A stretch of 64,000 nucleotides of DNA from Rhodococcus sp. 06-462-5 (GCF_002258315.1 NZ_NOYD01000018.1:124001-188000), one strand, 5' to 3'. Positions 26,012-35,190 are shown, counted from the first letter of the stretch. Numbers and translations are program-made. Notes: a model not told the origin generated them from the letters alone.

Positions 26012-27060
26012 TGAGTACCTCAACAACGAATGCAGCAGGCGCGGGCGCATCGATGCCCGAGAAATCGACGCATTCCGGCAGATCCACGTTCGGCGGCGCG
26101 GTGTCGTTCCTGCGCAAACCCGAACTGGCGATCTTGCCGGTCCTTGTCGTCGTCATCATCGCGGGAGGGCTGCTCAACAGCTCGTTCCTGTCGTACGACA
26201 ACATCTTCGGTGTCCTCCAGCAGGCGAGCGAGCTCGCCGTTCTGGTGATGGGCCTGACGCTGGTCCTGATCACCGGCAAATTCGATCTGTCCCTGGAATC
26301 TACGTTCGGTCTCGCCCCGATGGTCGGGGCCTACCTGTTTCTGTCCACCACCAACGGGGGCCTCGACATACTCGGGTCGCCGATCCTGGCGATCATTGCG
26401 ATCTTCGTCGTCGGTGCATTCATCGGGTTGTTCAACGGATTTCTGGTCGTCTATCTCAAATTCAACGCATTCATCGCCACCCTGGCCACGTTGATCTTGC
26501 TGCGCGGAGTCAGCCTCGGTCTGACGAAGGGCGAAACGCTCTCGTCGCTGCCGCCGGAGATGACGGTCATGGGCCAATCGAGCTTCGCCGGCGTGCCCAC
26601 CTCGTTCGTGGTCGCAATTGCCGTCTTCGCCGTGCTGACCCTGTTCCTGACCCGGCACAAAGCCGGTCGGATGCTCTACGCCGTGGGCGGAAATCAGCAG
26701 GCCGCGCGTGTTGCCGGCGTCCGGGTCGAACGCATCGTTCTCGGAGTGTTCGTCGTGGCGGGAATGCTCGCCGCTCTCGCCGGGCTGCTGCAGGTCGGGC
26801 GTATCGCCTCGATACCCGCATCCCTCGGCCAGAACCTGATCTTCAGCGCGTTCGCAGCGGCCGTGCTCGGCGGGGTGTCACTCAACGGCGGCAAGGGCAC
26901 CATGGCCGGTGCATGCGGCGGTGTGTTGCTGCTCGTTCTCATTCAGAACGTGCTGATCCTGTCCGCTGTTCCCGGATACTGGATCGACGCCACCACCGGC
27001 GGAATCATCCTCGTCGCGCTGTTGATCTCCCGGCTCACAGGCAATCAACCGCCCGCATGA
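26011..27060 (+). CDS. sugar ABC transporter permease (RbsC type, system 1)
   Basis: The 349-residue membrane protein begins with a hydrophilic N-terminus of about 35 residues, followed by 8-10 membrane helices. It has RbsC/AraH landmarks: L-I-T-G-K-F-D-L-S-L-E-S, N-A-F-I-A-T-L-A-T, N-Q-Q-A-A-R-V-A-G-V and A-A-V-L-G-G-V-S-L-N-G-G-K-G. Its ATG overlaps the ATPase stop (TGATG). This system has one permease gene, so the channel is probably a homodimer. Confidence 0.9.
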   Translation: MSTSTTNAAGAGASMPEKSTHSGRSTFGGAVSFLRKPELAILPVLVVVIIAGGLLNSSFLSYDNIFGVLQQASELAVLVMGLTLVLITGKFDLSLESTFGLAPMVGAYLFLSTTNGGLDILGSPILAIIAIFVVGAFIGLFNGFLVVYLKFNAFIATLATLILLRGVSLGLTKGETLSSLPPEMTVMGQSSFAGVPTSFVVAIAVFAVLTLFLTRHKAGRMLYAVGGNQQAARVAGVRVERIVLGVFVVAGMLAALAGLLQVGRIASIPASLGQNLIFSAFAAAVLGGVSLNGGKGTMAGACGGVLLLVLIQNVLILSAVPGYWIDATTGGIILVALLISRLTGNQPPA

Positions 27061-27092
27061 CCGCATCCACACCACCACAGGAGGAGAACGAG

Positions 27093-27818
27093 ATGACACT
27101 GAACGGAAAAGTCGCCATAGTAACCGGATCCGCCAGCGGAATCGGTTATGCCACTGCGCAAATGCTCTCCGATGCCGGTGCGACTGTGTACTCGTGCGAC
27201 CGCGCGTTCACCGAACCTGCCACCGTCGGAAAGTCGGTACACCAGCGGTCTCTCGATGTCGCCGACCTCGATCAGTGGTCTCGGCTTGCCGCCGAAGTCC
27301 TCGAGGCAGAAGGCGGGGCCGACATTTTGGTGAACAACGCCGGCCTCGTCGGTTCGTACGACACGATCACCGACATCGACGTCGAGACCTGGCACTCGAT
27401 CGTCGGGGTCAACCAAACCGGTGTCTTCTACGGAATGCGCACTGTCATCCCTCTGATGCGCGCTCGTGGCGGTGGATCGATCGTCAACGTGTCGTCCATC
27501 TGGGGCCTGGTCGGAGCGGCCGGTGTCTCGGCGTACCAGGCATCGAAAGGGGCCGTCACCACGATGTCCAAGAACGCTGCGGTCACCTACGCGCCGGAGA
27601 ACATTCGCGTCAACTCCGTCCACCCGGGACTCATCGTCACCCCGATGACGGACGCGCAGGATCAATCCATCAGCGATGGTCTCATCGCGGTGACTCCGCT
27701 CGCCCGGGCCGGGCGGCCGGAAGAAGTCGCTGCCGCCATCACCTTCCTCGCCAGTGACGCCGCATCGTTCATCACCGGCGCACAGCTACCGGTAGACGGC
27801 GGATTCACCACCCCGTGA
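27093..27818 (+). CDS. short-chain dehydrogenase/reductase (system 1 operon)
   Basis: This classical SDR of 241 residues has the T-G-S-A-S-G-I-G nucleotide loop near residue 12, N-N-A-G, and the catalytic Ser with Y-Q-A-S-K. It ends in V-D-G-G-F-T-T-P. It follows the permease by 32 bp with GGAGGAG directly ahead of ATG 27093, and the operon closes with a strong hairpin. It probably oxidises a hydroxyl of the imported sugar or cyclitol with NAD(P). Confidence 0.88.
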   Translation: MTLNGKVAIVTGSASGIGYATAQMLSDAGATVYSCDRAFTEPATVGKSVHQRSLDVADLDQWSRLAAEVLEAEGGADILVNNAGLVGSYDTITDIDVETWHSIVGVNQTGVFYGMRTVIPLMRARGGGSIVNVSSIWGLVGAAGVSAYQASKGAVTTMSKNAAVTYAPENIRVNSVHPGLIVTPMTDAQDQSISDGLIAVTPLARAGRPEEVAAAITFLASDAASFITGAQLPVDGGFTTP

Positions 27819-27851
27819 ACCGGCACATCCCACTCGTCTGACCGCACACAG

Positions 27852-27887
27852 GACGGTGACGGTATCGGCAGCGATACCGTCACCGTC
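27852..27887 (+). terminator. strong intrinsic hairpin
   Basis: A perfect 16-bp inverted repeat (27852-27867 with 27872-27887) closes a GCAG tetraloop 34 bp after the SDR stop. It lacks a T-tract, as many actinobacterial terminators do. It ends the first ABC/SDR operon. The rest of the 359-bp gap to 28177 shows no gene. Confidence 0.8.
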
Positions 27888-28177
27888 ACAACACCACCGG
27901 CGACCGGTGACCGGCGTCAGCGCGGCAGATACCGTCCGCTCGACCTGCGTTCGATCTCATTGCTGCACAGCGCATTCGAGTACCGCACCCGCGTGGACAC
28001 GTGTTGCGCTGTCAGGGACGCTCTGACCGATATCGCGCTGTACTCGAGCGCACAGATTGACTGTGGCCCTCCCGGCGGCGCAGCGAACCCTGCGGACTGC
28101 CACATGAGGACGCTGAAAGGCAACTCACTTCACGGCCCTGTTCTGGGCAGTGCAGTCGATCCGATGCCGCCGACCGG

Positions 28178-29197
28178 TCAACGGGCGGACACAGGCCCCG
28201 TGGATTCACGCACTACGAGGTGCACGGGGAAGCGCACCGACGCCGCGTGGTGATCGCCGGAATCATCGAGCGTCCGTAGCAACAACCGTGCCGCTTCGGC
28301 GCCCATCTCGTAGTGGTCGACCGACACCGTCGTCAGAGCCGGATGTACAAGATCGGCTGCTGGGATATCGCTGTATCCCGCGACACTGATGTCGTCGGGG
28401 CACCCGATCTTTCGAGCGCGAAGTTCCTTGAGTACACCGAAGGTGACCAGATCGTTGAAACCGGTGATTGCGGTGCAATCGGTGTTCTCTACGAGCCAGC
28501 CACAGGCGGTTCGGCCCTGGGTGGGGCCGATCTGGTCGACAGTGACGATCAGATCGTCGTCGGGAACGAGACCGTGCTCGAGCATGGCTAAGCGGTAGCC
28601 ACGCAGCCTCGCCACCGCGGTACTGATCGTGGGCGGCCCAGCTACGTGCGCAATGCGACTGTGGCCCAACGACACCAGGTGATCGACGATCTGGCGCATC
28701 CCGGATTCGTCGTTGCTGACCACCTCCGGTTCGGTGGCCTGTTCCGATGCGCGCAGCAGATTGATCGTCGGCGCTATCGCGGTGAATCGTGCTGATCCAT
28801 CGGGATCGCCCAGCATGTTCGTGGTGACGACCAGCCCGTCGACGCGTTGCGCCCCCAGGTTTCGAAGATGGGTGAGCTCACGACCGCGGTCGTTGGCGGT
28901 GTCGACGATGAGAGTCGAGTACCCGGCGGCCGTCGCCACGTCGTCGATACCCCGGAGGAGGTCCGCGAACAAGGGCACCGCCAGATCGCCGACGATCACC
29001 CCGATCGTGAACGACCGCGCACTGGCGAGGCTACGAGCCATACTGTTGGGTAGATAGTTGAGCTCGCGTGCCACGGCGAGTACTCGATTGAGGGTATCGG
29101 GACTCACCCGGTGGCGTGTGCGTTCGTTCAGCGCCCGCGAGGCTGTCGCCGGATGCACATTGGCCTGCCGAGCTACGTCCTCGAGTCGAGCGCGCAT
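28178..29197 (-). CDS. LacI-family transcriptional repressor
   Basis: The 339-residue protein opens with a LacI HTH (L-E-D-V-A-R-Q-A-N-V-H-P-A-T-A-S-R-A-L-N) and hinge, followed by a periplasmic-binding-protein-like sensor domain (I-G-V-I-V-G-D-L-A-V-P-L-F to V-S-V-D-H-Y-E-M-G). ATG 29197 starts immediately before the HTH. It is divergent from the second ABC operon, and three operators with the LacI-type CG centre lie between them. The ligand is probably the imported polyol or a product of it. Confidence 0.9.
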   Translation of the reverse strand: MRARLEDVARQANVHPATASRALNERTRHRVSPDTLNRVLAVARELNYLPNSMARSLASARSFTIGVIVGDLAVPLFADLLRGIDDVATAAGYSTLIVDTANDRGRELTHLRNLGAQRVDGLVVTTNMLGDPDGSARFTAIAPTINLLRASEQATEPEVVSNDESGMRQIVDHLVSLGHSRIAHVAGPPTISTAVARLRGYRLAMLEHGLVPDDDLIVTVDQIGPTQGRTACGWLVENTDCTAITGFNDLVTFGVLKELRARKIGCPDDISVAGYSDIPAADLVHPALTTVSVDHYEMGAEAARLLLRTLDDSGDHHAASVRFPVHLVVRESTGPVSAR

Positions 29198-29260
29198 GCA
29201 AGGCCTCCCATGTACCGCGACCACACGTCGTGGCCGAACGCTCACATCGTACGGCCACGA

Positions 29261-29274
29261 TGCAAGCGCATGCA
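29261..29274. promoter_or_regulatory. LacI-type operator O1
   Basis: TGCAAGCG-CATGCA is a near-palindrome with one mismatch to the consensus TGCAAGCGCTTGCA shared with the two sites at 29361 and 29387. It lies 64 bp ahead of the lacI-type gene and about 100 bp from O2, a spacing suited to DNA looping and autoregulation. Confidence 0.75.
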
Positions 29275-29355
29275 CGATATTGGCTGATCTGCTCAATCCT
29301 CGGTGGACGAACGCTGCATATCTCAGCATTTCAGAGGCGGTATGGCTAGAGGTGG

Positions 29356-29400
29356 TTGACAGCAAGCGCTTGCATCGTCATAGTTATGCGAGCGCTTGCA
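29356..29400 (+). promoter_or_regulatory. LacI-controlled promoter with operators O2 and O3
   Basis: A consensus TTGACA (29356-29361) and CATAGT (29379-29384) are 17 bp apart. O2 (29361-29374, centre GCAAGCGCTTGC, a perfect 12-bp palindrome) fills the spacer. O3 (29387-29400, TGCGAGCG-CTTGCA) covers the expected transcription start. The operator centres are 26 bp apart. Repressor bound here would block polymerase at the second ABC/ring-cleavage operon that starts at 29437. Confidence 0.82.
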
Positions 29401-29436
29401 TCCGTGATTCAGCGCACACCTACACAGGAGGTTGAC

Positions 29437-30933
29437 GTGGCTCTCACTTCGGCGGGCAGCACCGCTTTGATGCGCGTGGTCGGGATCAGCAAGACCTTCG
29501 GCGGCACACGAGCCCTCGACGACGTCTCGATCGATTTCCACGGCGGCGAAGTGCACGCCCTGCTCGGCGAGAACGGTGCCGGCAAGAGCACCCTGATGAA
29601 GATCATCGCGGGGGTGTACACCGCCGACGAGGGCGAGCTCATCGGCAGCCGAAGCGGCGACCTCGATGTGGCAATGGTCTTCCAGGAACTGTCCGTCGTC
29701 CCCGAGCTCTCGGTACGCGAAAACATGGAGATGGGAGGCTACGACGGACGAAGCATCTTTCTTCGCCACGGCGCGCTCGAAGCCGGCATACGCTCCGCAC
29801 TCGACGAAGCTGGACTCGGCGGTCTGGACCTGGACATGCCGGTCGAGTCACTGCCGCTCGCTCAACGCCAACTTCTCGAGATCGCCCGCGGCGTCTACGC
29901 CGATGCGAAAGTGTTGATCCTCGATGAGCCGACGGCGACGTTGTCCGACAACGAGATCGAACGCGTCCACGCAGTCGTGCGCAATCTCGTGGCCAAGGGG
30001 CATGGCATCGTCTACATCACCCACCGGCTCGGCGAAGTGTTCACGCTCGCAGATCGCATCACCATCATGCGATCCGGCAGGGTCGTCGCCTCGGACGTGA
30101 CCACCGAGTTCGAGATGAACCAAGTGGTGACGATGATGCTCGGACACGAACACACCGCCGCCGCCGCGCAACCGATCGAAGGCCTACCGCCACTCGCGGA
30201 GCGCCGCCTGATCACCGTTTCCAACCTCACCGCTCCGCACCAGTTCACCGACGTCTCGTTCGCAGTCCAGCCCGGCGAGGTGCTCACGGTGTTCGGCCAG
30301 ATCGGATCAGGCGCCGATCAGGTCATCCGCGCGCTCGCCGGACTCACGCACCCCTCATCGGGTGAGGTGCGTATCGACGGTAAGCCAGTCCGTCTCGGCT
30401 CTCGGCCGGCGTCACAAGCGGACGGTATCGCCTACGTTTCAGCGGACCGCACGATCGAGGGTGTCTTCCTCGACTACTCGGTCGCAGGCAACATCAGCTC
30501 CGGTGCCCTCGGACGAGTCTCGATCCGCACATTCCTCAGCGGTCGACGCGAAAAGCAACTGGCGGAGAAGTATGCGTCGATGGTTGCTTTCGACCCCACC
30601 AGAGTAGGAGTACCCGTGGGCTCGCTCAGCGGGGGAAACCAACAAAAAATAGCCATCGCCCGTGCTCTCGCCACCTCACCGAAGGTTCTCGTCCTCAACG
30701 AACCCACCCGCGGCGTCGACGTCGGTGCACGCGCGGAAATCTACAAAGTCATCCGCGCACTGGCCCACCAGAACGTCGCCGTCATCGTCTACTCCAGCGA
30801 CATCGTCGAACTCAGAGAACTCGGCGACCGCGTCATCACCATGTTCCGCGGCGGCATCGTCGCCGACCGACCCACCAGCACTGTCGACGACGCTCAGCTG
30901 CTGTCCGAAATCCTGCACGGAGCAACCTCATGA
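29437..30933 (+). CDS. sugar ABC transporter dual ATPase (RbsA type, system 2)
   Basis: This 498-residue tandem ABC protein has a complete first cassette: Walker A G-E-N-G-A-G-K-S-T, L-P-L-A-Q-R-Q signature, Walker B V-L-I-L-D-E-P-T. The second has the usual degenerate Walker A of RbsA proteins (G-Q-I-G-S-G-A-D), L-S-G-G-N-Q-Q, and V-L-V-L-N-E-P-T with the catalytic Glu kept. GTG 29437 is chosen because AGGAG stands at 29426-29430 and the frame upstream runs through the operators. It is the first gene of the long catabolic operon. Confidence 0.88.
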   Translation: MALTSAGSTALMRVVGISKTFGGTRALDDVSIDFHGGEVHALLGENGAGKSTLMKIIAGVYTADEGELIGSRSGDLDVAMVFQELSVVPELSVRENMEMGGYDGRSIFLRHGALEAGIRSALDEAGLGGLDLDMPVESLPLAQRQLLEIARGVYADAKVLILDEPTATLSDNEIERVHAVVRNLVAKGHGIVYITHRLGEVFTLADRITIMRSGRVVASDVTTEFEMNQVVTMMLGHEHTAAAAQPIEGLPPLAERRLITVSNLTAPHQFTDVSFAVQPGEVLTVFGQIGSGADQVIRALAGLTHPSSGEVRIDGKPVRLGSRPASQADGIAYVSADRTIEGVFLDYSVAGNISSGALGRVSIRTFLSGRREKQLAEKYASMVAFDPTRVGVPVGSLSGGNQQKIAIARALATSPKVLVLNEPTRGVDVGARAEIYKVIRALAHQNVAVIVYSSDIVELRELGDRVITMFRGGIVADRPTSTVDDAQLLSEILHGATS

Positions 30934-31940
30934 CATCATCGCGACTCGAACCCTCTCAGGATGCCGCATCCACAGCGCCATCCACCGATCCCACCCGCCG
31001 GAACCGGCTTCCGATACCGACCGGCCCAGGCGTGATCATTGCCGTCACAGCCGTGCTGTTCGTCTTCGCGTGCATCTTCGTCTCCGGCTTTGCTACGGCG
31101 AACAACATTCGCGCACTGATGCTTTCGATCTCTTTGGTGGGCATTGCGGCAGTCGGCATGTCCATGATCACCATCGTCGGACGACTGTTCTCGCTCTCGC
31201 TCAGCGCCGTCGTTGCCACCTCGGCCATCATCTTCGCCGGATCGCTGCACCTCGGCCCCTGGATTGCACTCGGACTTGCCGTCGGGTTCGGCGCGTTGAC
31301 CGGCATCGCGCAGGGCATCTTGGTAGGAATCGCGGGAACGAACCCCATCGTGACGACCATTGCCGCGTCCGCGATCATTCTCGGCATCGCCCAGCTGATC
31401 ACCGGCGGGCTCAACGTCATCGGCGACGGTGACTCGTCCGTCTTTTCCACGATGGTGTTCGGTGCCATCCCGCTCGAGGTCATCGTGTTCCTGGTCGTGG
31501 CAGGTATATCTGCCGGATTGCACAACTACACGAGCATCGGGCGCGCCATCACCCTCATCGGTCTCAACGAAAAGGCATCCGCGGTGGCCGGTCTACGCGC
31601 CTGGCCCCGGGTGCTCGCAGCGTTCGTCATCTCCGGTGCTTTTGCCGCACTCGCCGGCGCTCTCCTCGCCTCGGAATCAGGGCAAGGAAACCTCACACTC
31701 GGAGCCTCGTACGGTTTCGACGCGATCATCGCAGTCGTCGTGGGCGGCATCAGCGTCAAAGGCGGACGCGGAAACCCCCTCAATGCCGCGGTCGGCGCAC
31801 TGCTGGTGGGACTGCTCGCCAACATGCTCGTGCTCATGGGCTTGTCCTATGAAGACCAACTCATTTTCCAGGGCCTCCTGGTGCTCGTCGCGGTCGTCGT
31901 GACCGGAGCCACCTCGAAGTCCGCTGCCGGAAAGCGGTAA
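30930..31940 (+). CDS. sugar ABC transporter permease A (RbsC type, system 2)
   Basis: This 336-residue permease has a hydrophilic N-terminal tail of about 30 residues followed by hydrophobic helices and the RbsC motifs G-R-L-F-S-L-S-L-S, G-L-N-E-K-A-S-A-V-A-G-L and V-V-G-G-I-S-V-K-G-G-R-G. The start overlaps the ATPase stop by 4 bp (ATGA). It probably pairs with the next gene as a heterodimeric channel. Confidence 0.88.
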   Translation: MTSSRLEPSQDAASTAPSTDPTRRNRLPIPTGPGVIIAVTAVLFVFACIFVSGFATANNIRALMLSISLVGIAAVGMSMITIVGRLFSLSLSAVVATSAIIFAGSLHLGPWIALGLAVGFGALTGIAQGILVGIAGTNPIVTTIAASAIILGIAQLITGGLNVIGDGDSSVFSTMVFGAIPLEVIVFLVVAGISAGLHNYTSIGRAITLIGLNEKASAVAGLRAWPRVLAAFVISGAFAALAGALLASESGQGNLTLGASYGFDAIIAVVVGGISVKGGRGNPLNAAVGALLVGLLANMLVLMGLSYEDQLIFQGLLVLVAVVVTGATSKSAAGKR

Positions 31941-31945
31941 CTCTC

Positions 31946-32938
31946 ATGGTCTCTGTCTATTGGAACATCAGAACGTGGATCGCATTGGGCGCTGCAGCCG
32001 TTGCGCTGCTCGTGGCGATCGCGCTCACACCCGGATACACCAACAGCGGCAACATGTTTGCGCTCGTCTCGAGCTTCTCCACGCTGGCTCTCGTGGCGTG
32101 TGGTCTGGCCATCGTCATGATCGCTGGTGAATTCGATCTGTCGATCGCCGGTGTCATGCCGCTGGCCGGACTGATCACCGTGAAACTCGGTCAAACTCAC
32201 GGCATCGCCGTGGGAATCATCGCGGCAATTGTGGTGTCTGCAGCTGTCGGCGTCGTGAACGGCTACCTGACATGGCGTTTCGCGGTTCCTTCGCTCGCGG
32301 TGACCGTCGGCTCGCTCGTGACCGTCACCGGAATCGGATATTGGGTCACCGGTGGTGACGTGGTGACCATGCCGAACTATCAATTCGGCTTATGGCTCGA
32401 TGACCCGATCGCTGCCGTTCTCTCGCCCCGCAGCATCGTGGCGTTCGTGCTCATCGGCCTCGCCGTACTGCTGATCAACCGAACCTGGTTCGGAGTGACC
32501 ACCCGCGCGGTCGGCAGCGACATCGACCGCGCCCGGTTCTCCGGCATGCCCACCGGGCGCGCTCTGGTCAGCGTCTTCGTCATCAGTGCCGTGTTCGCCG
32601 GCGTAGCCGGATCCCTGCAAGGACTGTCCCTTGCCGCCGGGCAACCCGGGAACAATCTCAACTTCCTGCTACAGGCAGTCACCGCAGCAATTATCGGCGG
32701 TATCGCACTCACCGGAGGGAAGGGGCGCCTCAGTGGGGTGATCGCCGGGGCACTGCTACTGGCGGTCCTGAGCAACGCGATGAGTTACCACGGGGCCCCC
32801 ACTGCCGCAGTGCAATTGGTCTCCGGAGTCATTCTTCTGGCAATCCTGCTGCTCGATGTCCCTCTCGACCGGCTCGTCGGTCGAGCACTCGAACGAGTGT
32901 CCACCAAGATCGAAAAGGTCGACCATGCTCACGTCTGA
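31946..32938 (+). CDS. sugar ABC transporter permease B (RbsC type, system 2)
   Basis: This is a second RbsC-like permease of 330 residues with I-A-G-E-F-D-L-S-I-A-G, the A-V-P-S-L-A-V-T-V-G-S-L segment and I-I-G-G-I-A-L-T-G-G-K-G-R-L-S-G. It starts 5 bp after permease A and overlaps the binding-protein gene by 14 bp. Two different permease genes set system 2 apart from system 1. Confidence 0.88.
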   Translation: MVSVYWNIRTWIALGAAAVALLVAIALTPGYTNSGNMFALVSSFSTLALVACGLAIVMIAGEFDLSIAGVMPLAGLITVKLGQTHGIAVGIIAAIVVSAAVGVVNGYLTWRFAVPSLAVTVGSLVTVTGIGYWVTGGDVVTMPNYQFGLWLDDPIAAVLSPRSIVAFVLIGLAVLLINRTWFGVTTRAVGSDIDRARFSGMPTGRALVSVFVISAVFAGVAGSLQGLSLAAGQPGNNLNFLLQAVTAAIIGGIALTGGKGRLSGVIAGALLLAVLSNAMSYHGAPTAAVQLVSGVILLAILLLDVPLDRLVGRALERVSTKIEKVDHAHV

Positions 32939-33926
32939 AATCAAACGACGGATCCTGACTGCGTTGAGCGTGCTCATGGCACTCGCGCTGCTGAGCGGAT
33001 GCGCTGTGGGCACGTCCGGAACCGCGAACGGTGGCCGCAAACAGGTTGTCCTACTCACGGTTTCGCAGACCTGCGACTACTGCGCAAAGCACACCGATAC
33101 CTTGAAAGCGGCAATGGCCGAGGCGGGTATCGATCTACGCGTGGTGGTCAACGAGTTCAACGCCGCTGACCAGGCGCAGCAGGTCACTCAGGCGATCAGC
33201 ACTCAACCGGACGCCATTATCGTGTGGCCTGCAGATTCACGCGCCATCATTCCCTCGCTCGTGCGGATCAAGCAGGCGGAAATCCCCGTCGTGGTGACCA
33301 ACTCCTACCCGCAAACCGACGACACCAGCCTCTGGACCGCGTACACCGGTCCCAACGACATCGCCAACGGCCAAGCCGCAGCACGAGCGATGGTCGCCGG
33401 ATTCGAGGCGAAGGGATACGGAGACACCGGCAACATCGTCGCGCTGGTCGGTCCGCCCGGAGCGCCGCCCACCATCGACCGACTCAAAGGATTCGAGGAC
33501 GAGATCGCACAACTCGCCCCCGGCATCAAGGTGGTCGGAAGTCAGCCCGGCAACTGGGACCAGACCCTCGCCACCTCGGCCTCGGCCACGCTGTTCACCC
33601 AGACTCGCGGCGACGACATCAAGGGCATGTACTCCGAAGCGGACAACATGATGGCCGGCGCACTCGTCGCCGCCGAACGACAGGGAATCGACCCTGCTTC
33701 CCTGGTCATGGTGGGACACAACTGCTCCATCGAGGGGTACACCAACATCACCGAGGGACGCCAGTACGCCAGCGTCCTGCAAAGCCCCTTCGAGGATGCC
33801 GACCTCGCCGCCCGCGCAACCGAGAACATCCTCGCCGAGCAGCCGGTCGAGAACGTGCAGTACCTCGTCCCGCGCCCGATCGACGCAAACAACATCGATG
33901 ACTGCAAGCAAGCAGTCGGAAAGTGA
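32925..33926 (+). CDS. sugar/polyol ABC transporter substrate-binding lipoprotein (system 2)
   Basis: The 333-residue RbsB-type protein has a lipoprotein signal (K-R-R, hydrophobic core, L-L-S-G-C lipobox near residue 25). The mature part includes C-D-Y-C after the first strand and the A-I-I-V-W-P-A-D-S-R hinge-proximal segment. It is only distantly similar to the system 1 binding protein, so the two importers may take up different substrates or stereoisomers. ATG 32925 lies inside the end of permease B. Confidence 0.88.
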   Translation: MLTSEIKRRILTALSVLMALALLSGCAVGTSGTANGGRKQVVLLTVSQTCDYCAKHTDTLKAAMAEAGIDLRVVVNEFNAADQAQQVTQAISTQPDAIIVWPADSRAIIPSLVRIKQAEIPVVVTNSYPQTDDTSLWTAYTGPNDIANGQAAARAMVAGFEAKGYGDTGNIVALVGPPGAPPTIDRLKGFEDEIAQLAPGIKVVGSQPGNWDQTLATSASATLFTQTRGDDIKGMYSEADNMMAGALVAAERQGIDPASLVMVGHNCSIEGYTNITEGRQYASVLQSPFEDADLAARATENILAEQPVENVQYLVPRPIDANNIDDCKQAVGK

Positions 33927-33939
33927 GACCACACCTCAC

Positions 33940-34722
33940 ATGAGCACTTGGACCATCGACCTACCCTCCACCGTCGTCGTCAGCGGAACCGGCAGTGGCC
34001 TCGGCCACGAAATCGGTCGTCAGCTGCTCGACAACGATGTCCACGTCATCGGAGTCGATGTCGCAGCAGCCGCCGATGCACCACAGCACGAGAACTACCA
34101 GCACGTGCAGGGCAGCGTCAGCGCACCGCAGACCTGGGACGAGGTACGGGCCGCCGTCGATACCACCGGCAGTCTCGGATACGTCGGCTCCGCCGCGATC
34201 CTCAAGGTCGGCACCATCGTGGACGAAGACCTCGACACCTGGCGCAGCAGCTGGGAAGTCAACGTGCTGGGCAACGTTCTCGCCTTGCGCGCCTTACTGC
34301 CCGCGATGATCGAGGCACCTCAGGCATCTGTGGTGGCGGTGAGCAGCATCGACGCCGACTTCGGTGAACAACAGCTCGGCGCGTACGCATCCAGTAAAGC
34401 GGCGCTGAGTGCAGCTATTCGCACCGTCGCGCTGGACTACGCCCGATCGAACGTGCAGTTCAACATCCTGGCACCCGGACCCATGCGGGCAGGGTTGTTC
34501 GAGCGTCACCTCGCCTCGGCCGAAAACCCGGACAAATTCCTCGCCACCCGCGAAGCGCGTCAGCCGCGTGGACGCATCACCGGTGTCGACGAAGTCGCCC
34601 GCGCCGCCCTGTTCCTGCTCAGCCCTGCCTCCTCCGCGCTGCTGGGAACCACCGTCACTGCCGACGGTGGACTCACGAGCGGCTTCGACTACCGGACAGG
34701 TGCCGAGGGGTCTTCGGCCTGA
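33940..34722 (+). CDS. short-chain dehydrogenase/reductase (system 2 operon, first)
   Basis: The 260-residue SDR has S-G-T-G-S-G-L-G in the cofactor loop (Ser for the usual Thr) and V-G-V-D after strand 2. The catalytic part reads V-S-S-I-D and Y-A-S-S-K. The usual N-N-A-G is replaced by V-G-S-A, a known variation. It starts 13 bp after the binding-protein stop. It probably oxidises a ring hydroxyl of the imported substrate. Confidence 0.85.
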   Translation: MSTWTIDLPSTVVVSGTGSGLGHEIGRQLLDNDVHVIGVDVAAAADAPQHENYQHVQGSVSAPQTWDEVRAAVDTTGSLGYVGSAAILKVGTIVDEDLDTWRSSWEVNVLGNVLALRALLPAMIEAPQASVVAVSSIDADFGEQQLGAYASSKAALSAAIRTVALDYARSNVQFNILAPGPMRAGLFERHLASAENPDKFLATREARQPRGRITGVDEVARAALFLLSPASSALLGTTVTADGGLTSGFDYRTGAEGSSA

Positions 34723-34791
34723 TCGCCGTCGACCCGCTGGGGCTCGTTGCCCAGGTCGACATCACATCCAGCGTCTCGACAGGAGTACGAC

Positions 34792-35190
34792 ATGACCACC
34801 ACACTCGATGACCGGGACGAACTCGTGGCATGCGAGAACGCCCGCTACGTCGCGGCCATCGCCGCCGACACGGACGCGATCCGGCGAGCGGCTCACCCCG
34901 CCCTGACCTACGCCCATTCCGATGGACGCAGGGACACCCTCGAGGAATACCTCACCAAACTTTCCAGCGGAGCACTCAATTACCACACGATCGATCATCC
35001 GATCTCCGACGTGGTCATCACCGGCGACACCGCCGTGGTGATCGGGCGGATGCGGGCGAAACTGACGGTCGGTGGACGCGAGAAGACGATCGACAATTCG
35101 TGCATCGCGGTATGGGTCCGGCAAGACGGACGCTGGGTACTACTGGCCTACCAACCCACCCCGCTGGCAGCGACCGGAGTGAACTCATGA
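34792..35190 (+). CDS. NTF2-like (SnoaL/DUF4440-type) small enzyme, copy 2
   Basis: This 132-residue paralogue of the gene at 20668 keeps A-H-P-A-L-T-Y-A-H-S-D-G, Y-H-T-I-D-H-P-I, E-K-T-I-D-N-S-C-I-A-V-W and L-L-A-Y-Q-P-T-P-L. AGGAG precedes ATG 34792. It overlaps the dioxygenase start by 4 bp, so its product is made together with the ring-cleavage enzyme. That favours a step just before cleavage, for example a dehydration that completes aromatisation; this is inference. Confidence 0.8.
   Translation: MTTTLDDRDELVACENARYVAAIAADTDAIRRAAHPALTYAHSDGRRDTLEEYLTKLSSGALNYHTIDHPISDVVITGDTAVVIGRMRAKLTVGGREKTIDNSCIAVWVRQDGRWVLLAYQPTPLAATGVNS

Noticed and set aside
25665..27092. N-terminal extension of about 475 codons on the SDR
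   Set aside because: It would run out of frame through the ATPase and permease genes; the SDR fold and a GGAGGAG site place the start at 27093.
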